A stretch of 64,000 bases of DNA from Mycolicibacterium sp. P9-22 (GCF_008329585.1 NZ_NPKP01000005.1:124001-188000), one strand, 5' to 3'. Numbered from the stretch's first letter, positions 1 through 9,813 are shown. The notes: generated by a model from the sequence alone, not told the origin. A program made the numbers and translations.

Positions 1-1
1 G

Positions 2-342
2 GCAGGACCGGTCCGCCGGCTGGCCAGCGCCGCCGCGCGGTTCATATCCTCCAAGGATTTCGCGTTCGCCATGTTCGATGAGATGGACGACCCCGCCGCA
101 GCGTTGCGCCCGGATCGACCACCAAACGGCGGCCGCAATCGCAAGCTCGATGATGTGCACTACCGGCAGTGGCGGAACTGCTGAGAACGGCACGTGAGTA
201 CGGCTATCCACCACGCGAGTTCGTCTCCGAGCGTCTCGGCGCATCGATTCCCACTGTCGACCGGTGGATCAAAGAGGCCAAGAAGCGCAACCATCTGCCC
301 CGCGACTGGGCAACAGCGAGGAGTGAAGAGACCGACCGATGA
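2..342 (+). pseudogene. Frameshifted helix-turn-helix protein of an integrated element (5' end outside window)
   Basis: The reading frame enters from the left edge and ends in HYRQ. The frame then has to drop by one base near 169 to continue as VAELLRTAREYGYPPREF, followed by the recognition-helix stretch SIPTVDRWIKEAKKR, ending in TGA at 340-342. Spliced together this gives a continuous DNA-binding protein of the type placed just upstream of integrases in actinobacterial integrated elements. The stop overlaps the ATG of the integrase remnant at 339, so the two were translationally coupled. The single missing base, together with the integrase lesions next door, suggests decay rather than function. 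The family is inferred from the helix-turn-helix and the neighbour only. Confidence 0.55.
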
Positions 343-1532
343 CCGCCAGCGAGCATCCCCAGAAACGCGGCGAGCGCGCCGACAGCTCGATCAAGAAGCT
401 GGCGAACGGCAAGGGCTGGCGCGCGCGCCACACTGGGCACCGATCCGGTGAGCGGCAAGCAGGTCCGGCCAACCAAGGTGTTCGCCACCAAGAAGGCCGC
501 GCAAGACTGGGTGACCGAACAGCGCAATCAGTGGAGCTCGGCATCATGGGCGCCCAAGTCCAACCGGACGTTCGATGAAGTTGCCGACCACTGGCTGACG
601 CTCCGCGAGGCGGATTCGTCCATCGGGCCGAACACCGTGCGGGCCGACCGCGAGTCGCTGGCCTATGCGCGGCGTGCATTCGGAGCGGTCCAGGTCCAGA
701 AGCTCACCCCCGCCGCGCTGGCCGACTGGTCAGCTGCGCTTACCGGCAAGGGCGGCAGGGTGCTGGCCCGGCTACCAAGCACCGCGCCATCGTCCGGCTC
801 AAGTCGGTTATGGCGCACGCAAAGCGGATGCGCTGGCTGACCTACGACCCGTCGGCCGACCTCGAATCGCCCGAACAGAAGTCGATCACCGCCACGGCGG
901 CCGATGACATCTGGACACCCACACAGATGACGGCATTTCTTGATCACGTCGCGGCGCACCGACTCAGCGGTTGTTTCGCGCTCACATTGCTCGGACTGCG
1001 CCGAGAGGAGGTGGGCGGGCTGCGTTGGTCAGACATCGATCTGGAGACCGGCGCGCTGCGCATCCGACAGGCCCGGGTCGACGTGAACGGACGCGACACC
1101 ATCGTGACACCCAAGACCGACCGCAGCGCGCGCGATCTGCCGGTGCCACCTCGGGAGCTGTCGATGCTCAAGGCCATGCGTGCGGTTCAACTCCGCGAGC
1201 ACCTGGCCGTCGGTCGGCCACTGACCGATAGCGACCTACTGCTGTCGCGCGCGGATGGCACTCCCCTGCCGGTGCGGGAGTACAGCCGGGAGTTCTCCGC
1301 GCAACGCAAGGCTGCGGGCCTCAAGGCGATCACGTTGGGCAAGCTCCGGCACTCCAATATCTCGCGAATGCGGGCCGCGGGAATCGCCGCTGACGTCGTC
1401 GCCGCCTGGCACGGCCACACCGAGCGCATGACCCAAGCTGTGTACGGCAGGGTGACCGATGACCGCCTCACCGCAGCGTCGGCGGTGTTCTCGGCACCGG
1501 TAGGACAAAGTCCAGCCGTAGGACAGAGTTAG
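339..1532 (+). pseudogene. int: Tyrosine-recombinase integrase, broken by two frameshifts
   Basis: Three frames join into one phage or ICE-type integrase. The first runs from 339 (arm-binding segment SIKKLANGKGWRARH). Near 430-440 the sense passes to the frame of GTDPVSGKQVRPTKVF, which carries the SAM-like core-binding domain (about 448-755). Near 755-762 it passes to the frame reading AGPATKHRAIVRLKSVMAHA, which carries the catalytic domain. That domain keeps the first Arg in LLGLRREEVGGLRW, an LRHSNISRM box, and the His and Tyr of HGHTERMTQAVYGRV. The tail ends 80 bases from the tRNA-Ala gene, the usual place for an integrase beside its attachment site. Without frameshift correction the protein cannot be made whole. 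Sequencing error is possible, but three indels in 600 bases with none elsewhere in the core region favour real decay. Confidence 0.8.
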
Positions 1533-1570
1533 GACATCTGGCCCCGTGCGAGACAAGCCCCGCAAACGAG

Positions 1571-1604
1571 AAAACCCGCCTTGTACGATGTCAAGGCGGG
1601 TTTT
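1571..1604. terminator. Bidirectional hairpin terminator between integrase and tRNA-Ala
   Basis: A stem of AAAACCCGCCTT against AAGGCGGGTTTT encloses a 10-base loop. The T run on one side and A run on the other make it a plausible rho-independent terminator in both directions. It ends 8 bases past the tRNA 3' end, so it probably ends the tRNA transcript, and it also lies 39 bases after the integrase stop. Confidence 0.75.
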
Positions 1605-1611
1605 CTACGAG

Positions 1612-1684
1612 TGGAGCTAAGGGGATTCGAACCCCTGACCCCCACACTGCCAGTGTGGTGCGCTACCAACTGCGCCATAGCCCC
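1612..1684 (-). tRNA. tRNA-Ala (anticodon GGC)
   Basis: The minus strand folds as a complete 73-base cloverleaf: acceptor GGGGCTA against TAGCTCC with discriminator A, D arm GCGC/GCGC, anticodon stem CCACA/TGTGG with loop CTGGCAG (anticodon GGC, alanine), and T arm AGGGG-TTCGAAT-CCCCT. No CCA is encoded. The degenerate integrase points at its 3' end, so this gene is the likely attB of the left-edge element. Confidence 0.97.
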
Positions 1685-1740
1685 GTTTGTTGTGCTGTTG
1701 AAAGGTACACCACTGCCCGGCGCAGGTTCAAAACAGCTGG

Positions 1741-3009
1741 TCAGGGCACCTCGCCACCGGCCTCTGGGCCCAGCGGGCGGACCGGGGTGTGCTCGGCGGG
1801 CGGCCGGCCCCTGGTCTCGGGGGCGAACACCCAGCCCAGTGCGGCGATCAGCAGGATCGCGCCGCTGATCACGAACGCCCAGGAGAACGAGAAGTACTGC
1901 GCGATCAGCCCCACCAGCAGCGAACCGCCGATCGAGCCGACATCGGCCATCATCTGGAACGTTGCCACCGCGGTGCCGCCACGGGATTTGTTGCCGACAA
2001 CGTCGGCGACCGCGGCCTGCTGCGGTGAGACGAAGATCCCGGTGGCCGCGCCGGCGACATAGGCCGCGGCCAGGAACACCGGCATCGACGTGGTGAAACC
2101 CACCAGCGCCGTCGACACCGCGGCCAGCGTCAACCCGAAGATCAGCAGCTTGCGCCGCCCCAGCTTGTCCGACAGGTACCCGCTGGGGATGACGACCGAG
2201 ATGTTGCCCACCGCGAACGCCGTCAGCGCCAGACCGGCCGCACCCGGCCCGTGACCCAGCACCTCCACGATGAACAGGGGCACCAGCGCTATCCGCAGCC
2301 CGAACGACGCCCACCCGGTGGCGAAGTTGGAGAGCAGCGCCGCCCGGTAGGCGCGGTGGGCGAACACGGTGCGGAACGGCACCGGCGGCGCCTCGTCCTC
2401 GTCCGACCGGCCGCCCACGGTGGAGTGCCGCAGGCTGATGAACACCACCGCCGCGGCGACCAGCAGCGCGGCGCCGTAGATCACGAACGGAGCGGAAAGA
2501 CCGAAACCCGCGGTCAGGCTGCCCAGGATCGGTCCGCCGACGGATCCGATCATGAAGCCCGACGAGAACAGTCCCGACACCCGGCCGCGCGCGTCGGCCG
2601 GCGAGATGCGGATCATCAGGCCCAGCGAGGACACCGTGAACATCGCCGACCCAAGACCGCCGAGCGAGCGGAACAACAGCAGCTGCCAGTAGCTGTCGGC
2701 CAGCGCGCACGCACCGGTCGACAGCGCCACGATGATCAGGCCACTGATGTAGACCCGACGCTCCCCCAGTCGCTGGACCAGGAAGCCCGCCGGCGGCGCA
2801 CCCACCAGGCGCATCACCGCGAAGGCGGTGATGACGAACGTGGCGGCGGCGATGCTGACCCCGAAGTGGCGGGCGTACTGCGGCAGCACCGGGGCCACCA
2901 CGCCATAGCCCAGCGCGACCACGAAATTGGCGGCGACCAGAACCCAGACCTCGCGCGGCAGACGCCGCTTGGAATCGGCCGGACAGTCTTCCTCCGCAGT
3001 AGAGCTCAC
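1741..3009 (-). CDS. MFS efflux transporter
   Basis: A 422-residue major facilitator superfamily protein with about twelve hydrophobic helices and a short charged N-terminus. The loop between helices 2 and 3 reads GFLVQRLGERRVYISG, a variant of the MFS GxLaDrxGrkxxl motif, and the matching loop in the second half reads GYLSDKLGRRKLLI. The half-and-half pattern and length fit a drug or metabolite exporter of the inner membrane; the substrate cannot be told. The GTG start overlaps the stop of the phosphoglucomutase gene by 4 bases, so the two are co-transcribed and probably translationally coupled. Confidence 0.85.
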   Translation of the reverse strand: MSSTAEEDCPADSKRRLPREVWVLVAANFVVALGYGVVAPVLPQYARHFGVSIAAATFVITAFAVMRLVGAPPAGFLVQRLGERRVYISGLIIVALSTGACALADSYWQLLLFRSLGGLGSAMFTVSSLGLMIRISPADARGRVSGLFSSGFMIGSVGGPILGSLTAGFGLSAPFVIYGAALLVAAAVVFISLRHSTVGGRSDEDEAPPVPFRTVFAHRAYRAALLSNFATGWASFGLRIALVPLFIVEVLGHGPGAAGLALTAFAVGNISVVIPSGYLSDKLGRRKLLIFGLTLAAVSTALVGFTTSMPVFLAAAYVAGAATGIFVSPQQAAVADVVGNKSRGGTAVATFQMMADVGSIGGSLLVGLIAQYFSFSWAFVISGAILLIAALGWVFAPETRGRPPAEHTPVRPLGPEAGGEVP

Positions 3010-4640
3010 CCGATGACTGTATTCACCACATCTTTGGCGGCTTGCTGGACCTCCGCCAGATGCTCGGGTCCTTTAAACGATTCGGCGTAGATCTTGTACA
3101 CGTCCTCGGTGCCCGACGGCCGCGCGGCGAACCAGGCGTTCTCGGTGGTCACCTTGAGCCCACCCAGGCCCGCGCCGTTGCCGGGTGCGGTGGTGAGCTT
3201 GGCGGTGATCGGCTCGCCGGCCAGCTCGGTCGCGCTCACCTGCTCGGGCGACAGCTTGGCCAGCCGGGCCTTCTGTTCGCGGTCTGCCGGGGCGTCGATG
3301 CGCGCGTAGGTGGGAGCCCCGTACTTCTCGGCCAGTTCGGCGTAGCGCTGCGACGGGGTGGATCCGGTGACGGCGAGGATCTCCGAGGCCAGCAGCGCCA
3401 GGATGATGCCGTCCTTGTCGGTGGTCCAGGTCGATCCGTCGGTGCGCAGGAAGGACGCTCCCGCACTCTCCTCGCCACCGAAACCGATTGTCCCGCCGAT
3501 CAATCCGTCGACGAACCATTTGAAGCCGACGGGCACCTCGACCAGCTCGCGACCCAGCCCGCCGACCACCCGGTCGATGATCGAGCTGCTCACCGCGGTC
3601 TTGCCGACCGCGGTGGCTCCCGGCCAGTTCGGGCGGTGGGTGAACAGGTAGTCGATGGCGACCGCCAGGTAGTGGTTCGGGTTCATCAGCCCGCCGTCGG
3701 GGGTGACGATGCCGTGCCGGTCCGAATCGGCGTCGTTGCCGGTGGCGATCTGGTACTCCCCGATCTTGCCGATCAGGGAGGCCATCGCATTCGGGGAGCT
3801 GCAGTCCATCCGGATCTTGCCGTCGGTGTCCAGCGTCATGAACCGCCACGTCGCGTCGACGAGCGGGTTCACCACCGTGAGGTCCAGTTTATGGGTCTCG
3901 GCGATGGCCGCCCAGTAGTCGACGCTGGCGCCGCCGAGCGGGTCGGCCCCGATGCGCACACCCTGCGCGCGGATGGCGTGCAGGTCGACGACATTCGGCA
4001 GATCCGCCACGTAGGCGTTGAGATAGTCGTGGCGCTGCGCGACCTGCAGTGCCCGCGACAACGGGACCCGTTTCACGGCCCGGATACCTTCGCGCAGAAT
4101 CTCATTGGCCCGCTTGGCGATCACGCTGGTGGCGTCGGAGTCGGCGGGCCCGCCGTTGGGCGGGTTGTACTTGAATCCGCCGTCGCGCGGCGGATTGTGC
4201 GACGGGGTGACGACGATGCCGTCGGCCAGGTCGGTGTCGCGGCCGCGGTTGAAGGTCAGGATGGCGTGGCTGACCGCCGGGGTCGGCGTGTAGCGGTCCG
4301 CCGCGTCGATCATCGCCACCACATCATTGGCGGCCAGCACTTCCAACGCGGACGCCCACGCCGGTTCGCTCAGGGCATGGGTATCCCGGCCGATGAACAA
4401 CGGACCCGTGGTCCCCTGGGCCGCGCGGTACTCCACAATCGCCTGGGTGGTGGCCAGGATGTGCGCCTCGTTGAAGGCGCCGTCCAGCGCGGAGCCGCGG
4501 TGACCGGACGTGCCGAACACCACCTGCTGCGCGACGTCTTCGGGGTCGGGTTGCACCGTGTAATAGGCGGTGACCAGATGTGCGAGGTCGACGAGATCTT
4601 CGGGCTGTGCCGGCTGACCGGCTCGCGGATGGGCCACCAT
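3006..4640 (-). CDS. pgm: Phosphoglucomutase (alpha-D-glucose 1-phosphate specific)
   Basis: A 544-residue alpha-D-phosphohexomutase that interconverts glucose 1-phosphate and glucose 6-phosphate in the cytosol, feeding glycogen, trehalose and cell-wall sugar synthesis. Visible landmarks are FGTSGHRG near residue 44, the phosphoserine loop VTPSHNPP near residue 145, the metal loop GNDADSDRHG near residue 300, the sugar-binding loop GGEESAG near 390, and the phosphate-binding RPSGTEDVYKIYAES near the C-terminus. Length is normal for the bacterial single-polypeptide enzyme. It is the first gene of a two-gene unit with the MFS transporter. Confidence 0.95.
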   Translation of the reverse strand: MVAHPRAGQPAQPEDLVDLAHLVTAYYTVQPDPEDVAQQVVFGTSGHRGSALDGAFNEAHILATTQAIVEYRAAQGTTGPLFIGRDTHALSEPAWASALEVLAANDVVAMIDAADRYTPTPAVSHAILTFNRGRDTDLADGIVVTPSHNPPRDGGFKYNPPNGGPADSDATSVIAKRANEILREGIRAVKRVPLSRALQVAQRHDYLNAYVADLPNVVDLHAIRAQGVRIGADPLGGASVDYWAAIAETHKLDLTVVNPLVDATWRFMTLDTDGKIRMDCSSPNAMASLIGKIGEYQIATGNDADSDRHGIVTPDGGLMNPNHYLAVAIDYLFTHRPNWPGATAVGKTAVSSSIIDRVVGGLGRELVEVPVGFKWFVDGLIGGTIGFGGEESAGASFLRTDGSTWTTDKDGIILALLASEILAVTGSTPSQRYAELAEKYGAPTYARIDAPADREQKARLAKLSPEQVSATELAGEPITAKLTTAPGNGAGLGGLKVTTENAWFAARPSGTEDVYKIYAESFKGPEHLAEVQQAAKDVVNTVIG

Positions 4641-4839
4641 GACACCATCCTTGCCTACCCGCGGCGCCGGTGTCTCGCCGTAGGTGCAAGCCCGTCACAA
4701 CTTCTGGGCAAGTCGGCCGCCGCAAGGCTGCCGGCGTGAACAACTCCGCACGATCAGCCCAACCGCCGCCGAAATATCCCGCGCCGTCATGGTGTGCCGG
4801 ACCTCGCCGGGACCGCCGCCGGGCTACATACTTTGCGAT

Positions 4840-5235
4840 GTGGCGATCACCGACCGGCGGGAAGTGGCTGCGGTGTTCGTCGGCGGCGCGCTGGGCACGC
4901 TGGCGCGTGCTGTGCTCAGCCATGTCCTCGCGGTACCGCCGGGTCACTGGCCGTGGGCGACGTTCCTGGTCAACATCGTCGGGGCGGCACTGCTGGGGTA
5001 CTTCACCACCCGGCTGCTGGAACGGCTGCCCGCCTCGGGGTATCGCCGCCCGCTGCTGGGCACCGGGCTGTGCGGCGGACTGACCACCTTCTCCACCATG
5101 CAGGTCGAGGTGCTGGTGATGCTGGAGCACGGTCATTACGCGCTGGCCGCCGGCTACACCGCCGTCAGCATCGGGCTGGGACTGCTGGCGGTGCAGGCGA
5201 CGACGGCATTGGTCAGGCGGGTGCGGGTCCGGTGA
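4840..5235 (+). CDS. crcB1: Fluoride channel subunit CrcB/Fluc (first copy)
   Basis: A small four-helix membrane protein of about 131 residues from the GTG chosen here (ORF context ...[18 protein letters not shown]). The frame stays open further upstream and an ATG at 4789 is an alternative start. Fluc signatures are GGALGTLAR in helix 1, the helix 2 Asn in [11 protein letters not shown], and [15 protein letters not shown] in the broken helix 3. It exports fluoride as a dual-topology dimer; tandem genes usually give a heterodimer with opposite orientations. Its stop overlaps the next crcB GTG by 3 bases. I looked for a fluoride riboswitch in the 200-base leader and did not recognise one. Confidence 0.88.
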   Translation: MAITDRREVAAVFVGGALGTLARAVLSHVLAVPPGHWPWATFLVNIVGAALLGYFTTRLLERLPASGYRRPLLGTGLCGGLTTFSTMQVEVLVMLEHGHYALAAGYTAVSIGLGLLAVQATTALVRRVRVR

Positions 5236-5600
5236 ATACAGCGGTGGTGTGGGCCGGTGTGCTGCTGCTCGGCGGCGTCGGCGCGGTGTGCCGGCTGCTG
5301 GTCGATCGGGCGGTATCGGCCCGGTTCCCGAGTGGTTTACCGGTCGGCACGCTCGCGGTGAACGTCAGCGGCGCGTGGCTGCTGGGCTTCCTCGGCGCGC
5401 TGGCGCTCGATCCGCACGCCGCGCTGCTGGCCGGGACCGCGTTCGTCGGCGCCTATACGACGTTCTCCACCTGGATGCTGGAAACCCAGCGCCTCGGCGA
5501 GGAACGCCGGGGACGCACGGCGGCGGCCAATATCGTGCTGTCGGTTGTGCTCGGGCTGGCGGCGGCCTGGCTGGGCCAGCTGATCGGACGAGCACTATGA
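5232..5600 (+). CDS. crcB2: Fluoride channel subunit CrcB/Fluc (second copy)
   Basis: A 122-residue partner of the upstream gene with [12 protein letters not shown], the pore Asn in [15 protein letters not shown], and [17 protein letters not shown]. The GTG start lies inside the previous stop (GTGA). The two sequences differ enough to suggest an obligate heterodimeric channel in which each subunit takes one membrane orientation. The stop overlaps the ATG of the DUF190 gene, so the three genes form one unit. Confidence 0.9.
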   Translation: MNTAVVWAGVLLLGGVGAVCRLLVDRAVSARFPSGLPVGTLAVNVSGAWLLGFLGALALDPHAALLAGTAFVGAYTTFSTWMLETQRLGEERRGRTAAANIVLSVVLGLAAAWLGQLIGRAL

Positions 5601-6646
5601 GCGTCGAACTGCTGAAGCTGACGGCGTACTTCGGTGAGCGACTGCGCGGTGAGCGCGGGTTCGTCGCCGACGAACTGCTGGGTCTGCTCGGCACCGAACG
5701 GGTGGCCGACAGTGTGGTGCTGCGCGGGATCGGTGGCTTCGGTCCCAGCCATCAGCTGCGCACCGACCGGTCACTGTCGGCGTCGGAAGATCTGCCCGTG
5801 GCGCTGGTCGCGGTGGACACGGCCGACCGTATCGCCGCGCTGGCACCGTCGGTGGTGGCCGCCATCTCCCGCGGCATCGTCACGTTGGAACGGGCCGAGA
5901 CCGGCATTGCTGGTTCCGGCTCGGCGAAGCTCACCGTCTATCTCGGTCGTCAGGCCCGGATCGGCGGGCGCCCGGCGTACCGGGAGATCTGTGCGATGCT
6001 GCATCGGCTCGGATTTGCGGGTGCGGCAGCGTTTCTCGGGGTCGACGGCACGGAACACGGCGTGCGCCGGCGGGCGCGGTTCTTCAGTGCCAATGCCGCG
6101 GTGCCGGTGATGATCATCGCGACCGGCGCCCAAGAGCAGGTGGCGGCGGCGTTGCTCGGTATCCGTGACGCGCTGCCCGCCGCCACTATGACGGTGGAAC
6201 GCATTCAGGTCTGCAAGCGCGACGGGGCACTGCTGGCTCGTCCGGCGGCCGTGCCCGCCACCGACGCCGGCGGGGTGGCGCGGTGGCAGAAACTCACCAT
6301 CCACACCTCCGAGGGCACCCGACACGACGGTCTCCCGATCCACCGCGCGATCCTGACCGAACTGCGAGACCGACGGGCCGCCGGAGGCGCCACCGCGCTG
6401 AGCGGAATCTGGGGTTTCCACGGCGCCCACGAGCCGCACGGCGACAGGCTCTTTCAGCTCGGACGTGAGGTGCCCGTCACAACGGTCATCGTGGACACCC
6501 CAGACCGGATTACGGCGTGTTTCGACATCGTCGACCGTCTGACCTGCGCACATGGCCTGGTCACCAGTGAAGTTGTGCCCGCTCTCGTCTCGATCGACGG
6601 CGGCGCTCGAAGGGGTTCCACCACCCTCGCCGACCCGGCCCACTGA
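5597..6646 (+). CDS. Triple-domain DUF190 (GlnB-like) protein linked to CrcB
   Basis: A 349-residue protein built of three tandem DUF190 units. They begin near residue 6 (KLTAYFGER), residue 113 (KLTVYLGRQARIGGRPAYRE) and residue 230 (KLTIHTSEG). Each unit has the following glycine-rich helix-strand segment (GGFGPSHQ, FLGVDGTEHGVRR, IWGFHGAHEPHGDRLF) and a strand such as PVALVAVD, PVMIIAT or VPVTTVIVDTPDRI. DUF190 proteins adopt a PII-like ferredoxin fold and are often found beside crcB, but their biochemical role is not settled. PII-like proteins work as trimers, so three units in one chain may form a pseudo-trimer. It is coupled to crcB2 by the ATGA overlap. No membrane segment is seen. Confidence 0.85.
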   Translation: MSVELLKLTAYFGERLRGERGFVADELLGLLGTERVADSVVLRGIGGFGPSHQLRTDRSLSASEDLPVALVAVDTADRIAALAPSVVAAISRGIVTLERAETGIAGSGSAKLTVYLGRQARIGGRPAYREICAMLHRLGFAGAAAFLGVDGTEHGVRRRARFFSANAAVPVMIIATGAQEQVAAALLGIRDALPAATMTVERIQVCKRDGALLARPAAVPATDAGGVARWQKLTIHTSEGTRHDGLPIHRAILTELRDRRAAGGATALSGIWGFHGAHEPHGDRLFQLGREVPVTTVIVDTPDRITACFDIVDRLTCAHGLVTSEVVPALVSIDGGARRGSTTLADPAH

Positions 6647-6654
6647 GGGGCACG

Positions 6655-6673
6655 TTCGGTAAGCCTACCCTGA
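6655..6673 (+). promoter_or_regulatory. IdeR iron box upstream of mbtL
   Basis: TTCGGTAAGCCTACCCTGA matches the mycobacterial IdeR consensus TTAGGTTAGGCTAACCTAA at 14 of 19 positions, counted by eye. It lies 30 bases before the mbtL ATG. IdeR with Fe2+ would repress the mycobactin genes here. A second small palindrome, CCTGAG-TAAATT-CTCAGG (6669-6686), abuts it. Confidence 0.8.
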
Positions 6674-6702
6674 GTAAATTCTCAGGTGTAGGGTCGCCGA
6701 AC

Positions 6703-6972
6703 ATGGAAATGTCACAGTCCGAAGCAGTCAATCCGGAGCTCCTGGCCATCTTGCGCGACGATCTGAGTATCGACGTCAGCCGGGTCTCGCGGGACTCCAG
6801 ACTGGTCGACGACGTCGGCATGGATTCGGTGGCTTTTGCCGTCGGCATGGTGGCAATCGAGGACCGCTTGGGCGCCGCGCTTTCCGAGGAAGATCTGCTC
6901 AGCTGCGAGACCCTCGGCGACCTGGAAAAGGTGGTGCTGGCCAAACTGCCCGCGGATCAGGCCAACGCGTGA
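6703..6972 (+). CDS. mbtL: Mycobactin acyl carrier protein MbtL
   Basis: An 89-residue acyl carrier protein with the phosphopantetheine attachment serine in [11 protein letters not shown] (about residue 43). It carries the long acyl chain that is placed on the lysine side chain of mycobactin. The order carrier protein, FadD-like ligase, FadE-like dehydrogenase, divergent acetyltransferase is the conserved mbt-2 arrangement (mbtL-M-N, mbtK). An in-frame ATG two codons downstream is an alternative start. Its stop overlaps the mbtM GTG (GTGA). An IdeR box precedes it. Confidence 0.9.
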   Translation: MEMSQSEAVNPELLAILRDDLSIDVSRVSRDSRLVDDVGMDSVAFAVGMVAIEDRLGAALSEEDLLSCETLGDLEKVVLAKLPADQANA

Positions 6973-8564
6973 CCGCGTCGGTATCGGCGCTGGCGCAGGC
7001 GCTTTCGGAGGCGATGACGTCCACGGACCGGTCGCTGTCGGTGCTCGACACCGACTCCGGCACCTGGAACCGCCACCCGTGGAGCGAGATCCACGCGCGT
7101 GCCGAGAACGTCGCCGCCCGCATCTGCGATGACGGCGCGTCCGCGATCGGCCTGGTCGGCGATCCCACCGCCGAGTTCATCGCGGCCATCCCCGGCGCCT
7201 TCCTGGCCGGTGCCGCCGTCTCGATCCTGCCCGGACCGGTGCGTGGCGCCGACCCGAAGCGCTGGGCCCGCGCGACAATGGAGCGATTCGACCGCGTCGG
7301 GGTGCGCACCGTGTTCAGCCACGGCTCACATCTGCGTGAGTTGGCCGGCACGGAAACCGACATCACCGTGCACGATGTCGGAGTGGTCGCGCACGCGCAG
7401 CGCTCCACCACCCACGCCGGCACTGTGGAAGGCACCGGCGCGGCCGTCCTGCAGGGGACCGCGGGCTCCACCGGAACCCCACGGACAGCGCAACTCTCGC
7501 CCGAGGCCGTGCTGGCCAATATCCGCGCGCTGGTACAGCGTGTCGAAGTCACCGACACCGACTGCGGGCATTCCTGGCTGCCGCTCTACCACGATATGGG
7601 TCTATCCTTCGTGCTCACCATGGCGCTGGCCGGCGCGGACCTCTGGCAGGCACCGACATCGGCGTTCTCCGCGTCACCGTTCGGATGGGTCAAATGGCTC
7701 ACCGAGAGCCGCGCGTCGGTGACCGCCGCGCCGAACATGGCCTACAACATCGTCGGCAAGTACGCCGGCCTGGTCAGCGAGGCGGACTTCTCGAATCTGC
7801 GTTTCGCACTCAACGGTGGTGAACCCGTCGATTGCGACGGCAGCCGGCGCTTCGCCGCCGAGATGGCCAAGTTCGGTCTCGACCCCGGCGCGCTGGCCCC
7901 GTCCTACGGTTTGGCCGAATCCAACTGTGCGGTGGCGGTTCCCGGCCCCGGCAACGGGCTGCAGGTCGACGAGATCCACATCGTCACCGATGCCGGTGGC
8001 TACATCCGCAAGCACGCCGTGCTGGGCGGGGCCATTCCGGGGATGGAGATCCGTATCGCGCCGAACGAGCAGTTCGCCGGCGATGTCGCCGACCGCGACG
8101 TCGGCGAGGTGGAGATCCGCGGCACCTCGATGATGAGCGGTTATCTCGGCGAGCAACCCGTCGAGCGGGAGAGCTGGTTCCCCACCGGGGATATCGGCTA
8201 TTTCCTGGACGGCAGCCTGGTGATCTGCGGGCGTGCCAAGGAGATCATCACCGTCGCCGGGCGCAACATCTTCCCGACCGAGATCGAGACGGTGGCCGCG
8301 CAGGTCGAAGGAGTCCGGGCCGGTGCCGTCGTCGCCGTCGGCACCGAGGGACCGGCCACGCGTCCCGGACTGGTGATCGCCGCCGAGTTCAAGGGCGCCG
8401 ACGAACCGGCCGCCCGCACGGCGCTGGTCGAGCTCATCGCCTCCGAATGTGGCGTGGTGCCGGCAGAAGTGGTCTTCATGCGTCCCGGATCGCTACCCCG
8501 GACCTCATCGGGCAAGCTGCGCCGCCTCGAAGTCAAACGCAATCTGGAGGGTGCCGGACAATGA
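6969..8564 (+). CDS. mbtM: Long-chain fatty acid ACP ligase MbtM (FadD33-like)
   Basis: A 531-residue adenylate-forming enzyme that activates a fatty acid as acyl-AMP and loads MbtL. The P-loop-like core is the [10 protein letters not shown] segment, followed by HDMGLSF, the A5-type SYGLAESNC, the A7-type [13 protein letters not shown], and a C-terminal lysine region [14 protein letters not shown]. The overall pattern is that of the FAAL branch, which transfers to carrier protein rather than CoA. The GTG start is coupled to mbtL and the stop to mbtN by 4-base overlaps. Confidence 0.92.
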   Translation: MTASVSALAQALSEAMTSTDRSLSVLDTDSGTWNRHPWSEIHARAENVAARICDDGASAIGLVGDPTAEFIAAIPGAFLAGAAVSILPGPVRGADPKRWARATMERFDRVGVRTVFSHGSHLRELAGTETDITVHDVGVVAHAQRSTTHAGTVEGTGAAVLQGTAGSTGTPRTAQLSPEAVLANIRALVQRVEVTDTDCGHSWLPLYHDMGLSFVLTMALAGADLWQAPTSAFSASPFGWVKWLTESRASVTAAPNMAYNIVGKYAGLVSEADFSNLRFALNGGEPVDCDGSRRFAAEMAKFGLDPGALAPSYGLAESNCAVAVPGPGNGLQVDEIHIVTDAGGYIRKHAVLGGAIPGMEIRIAPNEQFAGDVADRDVGEVEIRGTSMMSGYLGEQPVERESWFPTGDIGYFLDGSLVICGRAKEIITVAGRNIFPTEIETVAAQVEGVRAGAVVAVGTEGPATRPGLVIAAEFKGADEPAARTALVELIASECGVVPAEVVFMRPGSLPRTSSGKLRRLEVKRNLEGAGQ

Positions 8565-9742
8565 CCGCCACCATCGACATCGCCGAACCGATCTCACTGG
8601 AGGACTTCCAACAGTTGCTGGATCGGGTCTTCGACGACCGGGTCCGGGCCTGGACCGCCGAGGCCGAACGCACCGGGAAGTTTCCCCGCGAGCTCATCGA
8701 ATACCTGGGCACCGAAGGGGTTTTCGCCGCCAAGTGGGGCGTTTCGCAGCATCCCGATGTGGCCAAGGTGATCGCGCTGGCGCTGGCACTGGGCCGGCTG
8801 GGATCGGCCGGCATCGCCGTCGGGGTGAGCCTGCACGACTCGGCCATCGCGCTGCTGCGCCGGTTCGGCCGCTCCGAGCATCTGAAGGACATCACCGAGA
8901 AGGCCATCCGCGGCGAGGTCGTGCTGTGCGTCGGGGCCTCGGAGGAATCCGGCGGATCGGACCTGCAGATCGTCGAGACCAAGGTGCGCTCGGTGCGCGA
9001 CGGCTTCGAGGTCAAGGGCATCAAGAAGTTCGTCTCGCTCTCCCCCATCGCCGATTACGTGATGGCGGTGGCCCGCAATGTCGACAACGACCCGGACAGT
9101 AAGCACGGCAACGTCGTCGTCATCGCGGTCCCACTGCACGACCCGGGTGTGCAGGTGCAGCAGCCCTACAACAAGGTCGGTGCCGGACCCCTGGACACCG
9201 CCGCGGTGCACATCGACACCTGGGTGCCCGCCGAAGCGCTGGTGGCCAGGGCGGGTATCGGCCTGGCCGCCATCTCCTGGGGGCTGGCCCACGAACGGAT
9301 GTCGGTCGCCGGCCAGATCGCCGGCAGTTGCCAGCGGACACTGGGAATCACGTTGGCCCGCATGATGAAACGCAGCCAGTTCGGGCACACGCTGTACGAG
9401 CACCAGGCGCTGCGGATGCGGATGGCCGACCTGCAGGCGCGGGTGGACCTGCTGCGCCACGCGCTCACCGGGATCGCCGCCGGCGGGAAACTCGATCTGC
9501 GCACCGCGGCCGCGATGAAGGTGTGCGCGGCGCGACTGGGTGAAGAAGTGGTCTCCGAGTGCATGCACATCTTCGGTGGCACAGGCTATCTGGTCGATGA
9601 GACGCCGCTGGGCCAGTGGTGGCGCGATATGAAGCTGGCGCGGGTCGGCGGCGGCACCGATGAGGTGCTGTGGGAACTGGTCGCTGCCGCGATGAAGCCG
9701 GACTACGACGGCTACGACGAGATGATGGGCACCGCTTCCTAG
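8561..9742 (+). CDS. mbtN: Acyl-ACP dehydrogenase MbtN (FadE14-like)
   Basis: A 393-residue flavin-dependent acyl dehydrogenase that introduces the alpha-beta (cis) double bond in the mycobactin acyl chain while it is bound to MbtL. It shows the acyl-CoA dehydrogenase layout: helical N-terminus, central beta segment ([25 protein letters not shown]) and C-terminal helical domain with the FAD-binding R..FG pattern in [17 protein letters not shown] and the closing [21 protein letters not shown]. The ATG start lies in the mbtM stop overlap. It is the last gene of the IdeR-controlled mbtLMN unit and converges on mbtK. Confidence 0.92.
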   Translation: MTATIDIAEPISLEDFQQLLDRVFDDRVRAWTAEAERTGKFPRELIEYLGTEGVFAAKWGVSQHPDVAKVIALALALGRLGSAGIAVGVSLHDSAIALLRRFGRSEHLKDITEKAIRGEVVLCVGASEESGGSDLQIVETKVRSVRDGFEVKGIKKFVSLSPIADYVMAVARNVDNDPDSKHGNVVVIAVPLHDPGVQVQQPYNKVGAGPLDTAAVHIDTWVPAEALVARAGIGLAAISWGLAHERMSVAGQIAGSCQRTLGITLARMMKRSQFGHTLYEHQALRMRMADLQARVDLLRHALTGIAAGGKLDLRTAAAMKVCAARLGEEVVSECMHIFGGTGYLVDETPLGQWWRDMKLARVGGGTDEVLWELVAAAMKPDYDGYDEMMGTAS

Positions 9743-9813
9743 CCACCGAGTGGCCACCTATCACACGCAATGTCGTGAATCGCGTGCGCCAAGTGGCCAT
9801 TCGGCCAGCGATG

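Noticed and set aside
3042-4739. 565-codon plus-strand open frame opposite pgm
   Set aside because: Antisense shadow of a well-conserved phosphoglucomutase gene; no recognisable domain.
4641-4839. Possible fluoride or other riboswitch in the crcB leader
   Set aside because: The region has several short complementary stretches, but I could not place the conserved bases of the fluoride, cobalamin or other riboswitch families I know, so no call is made.
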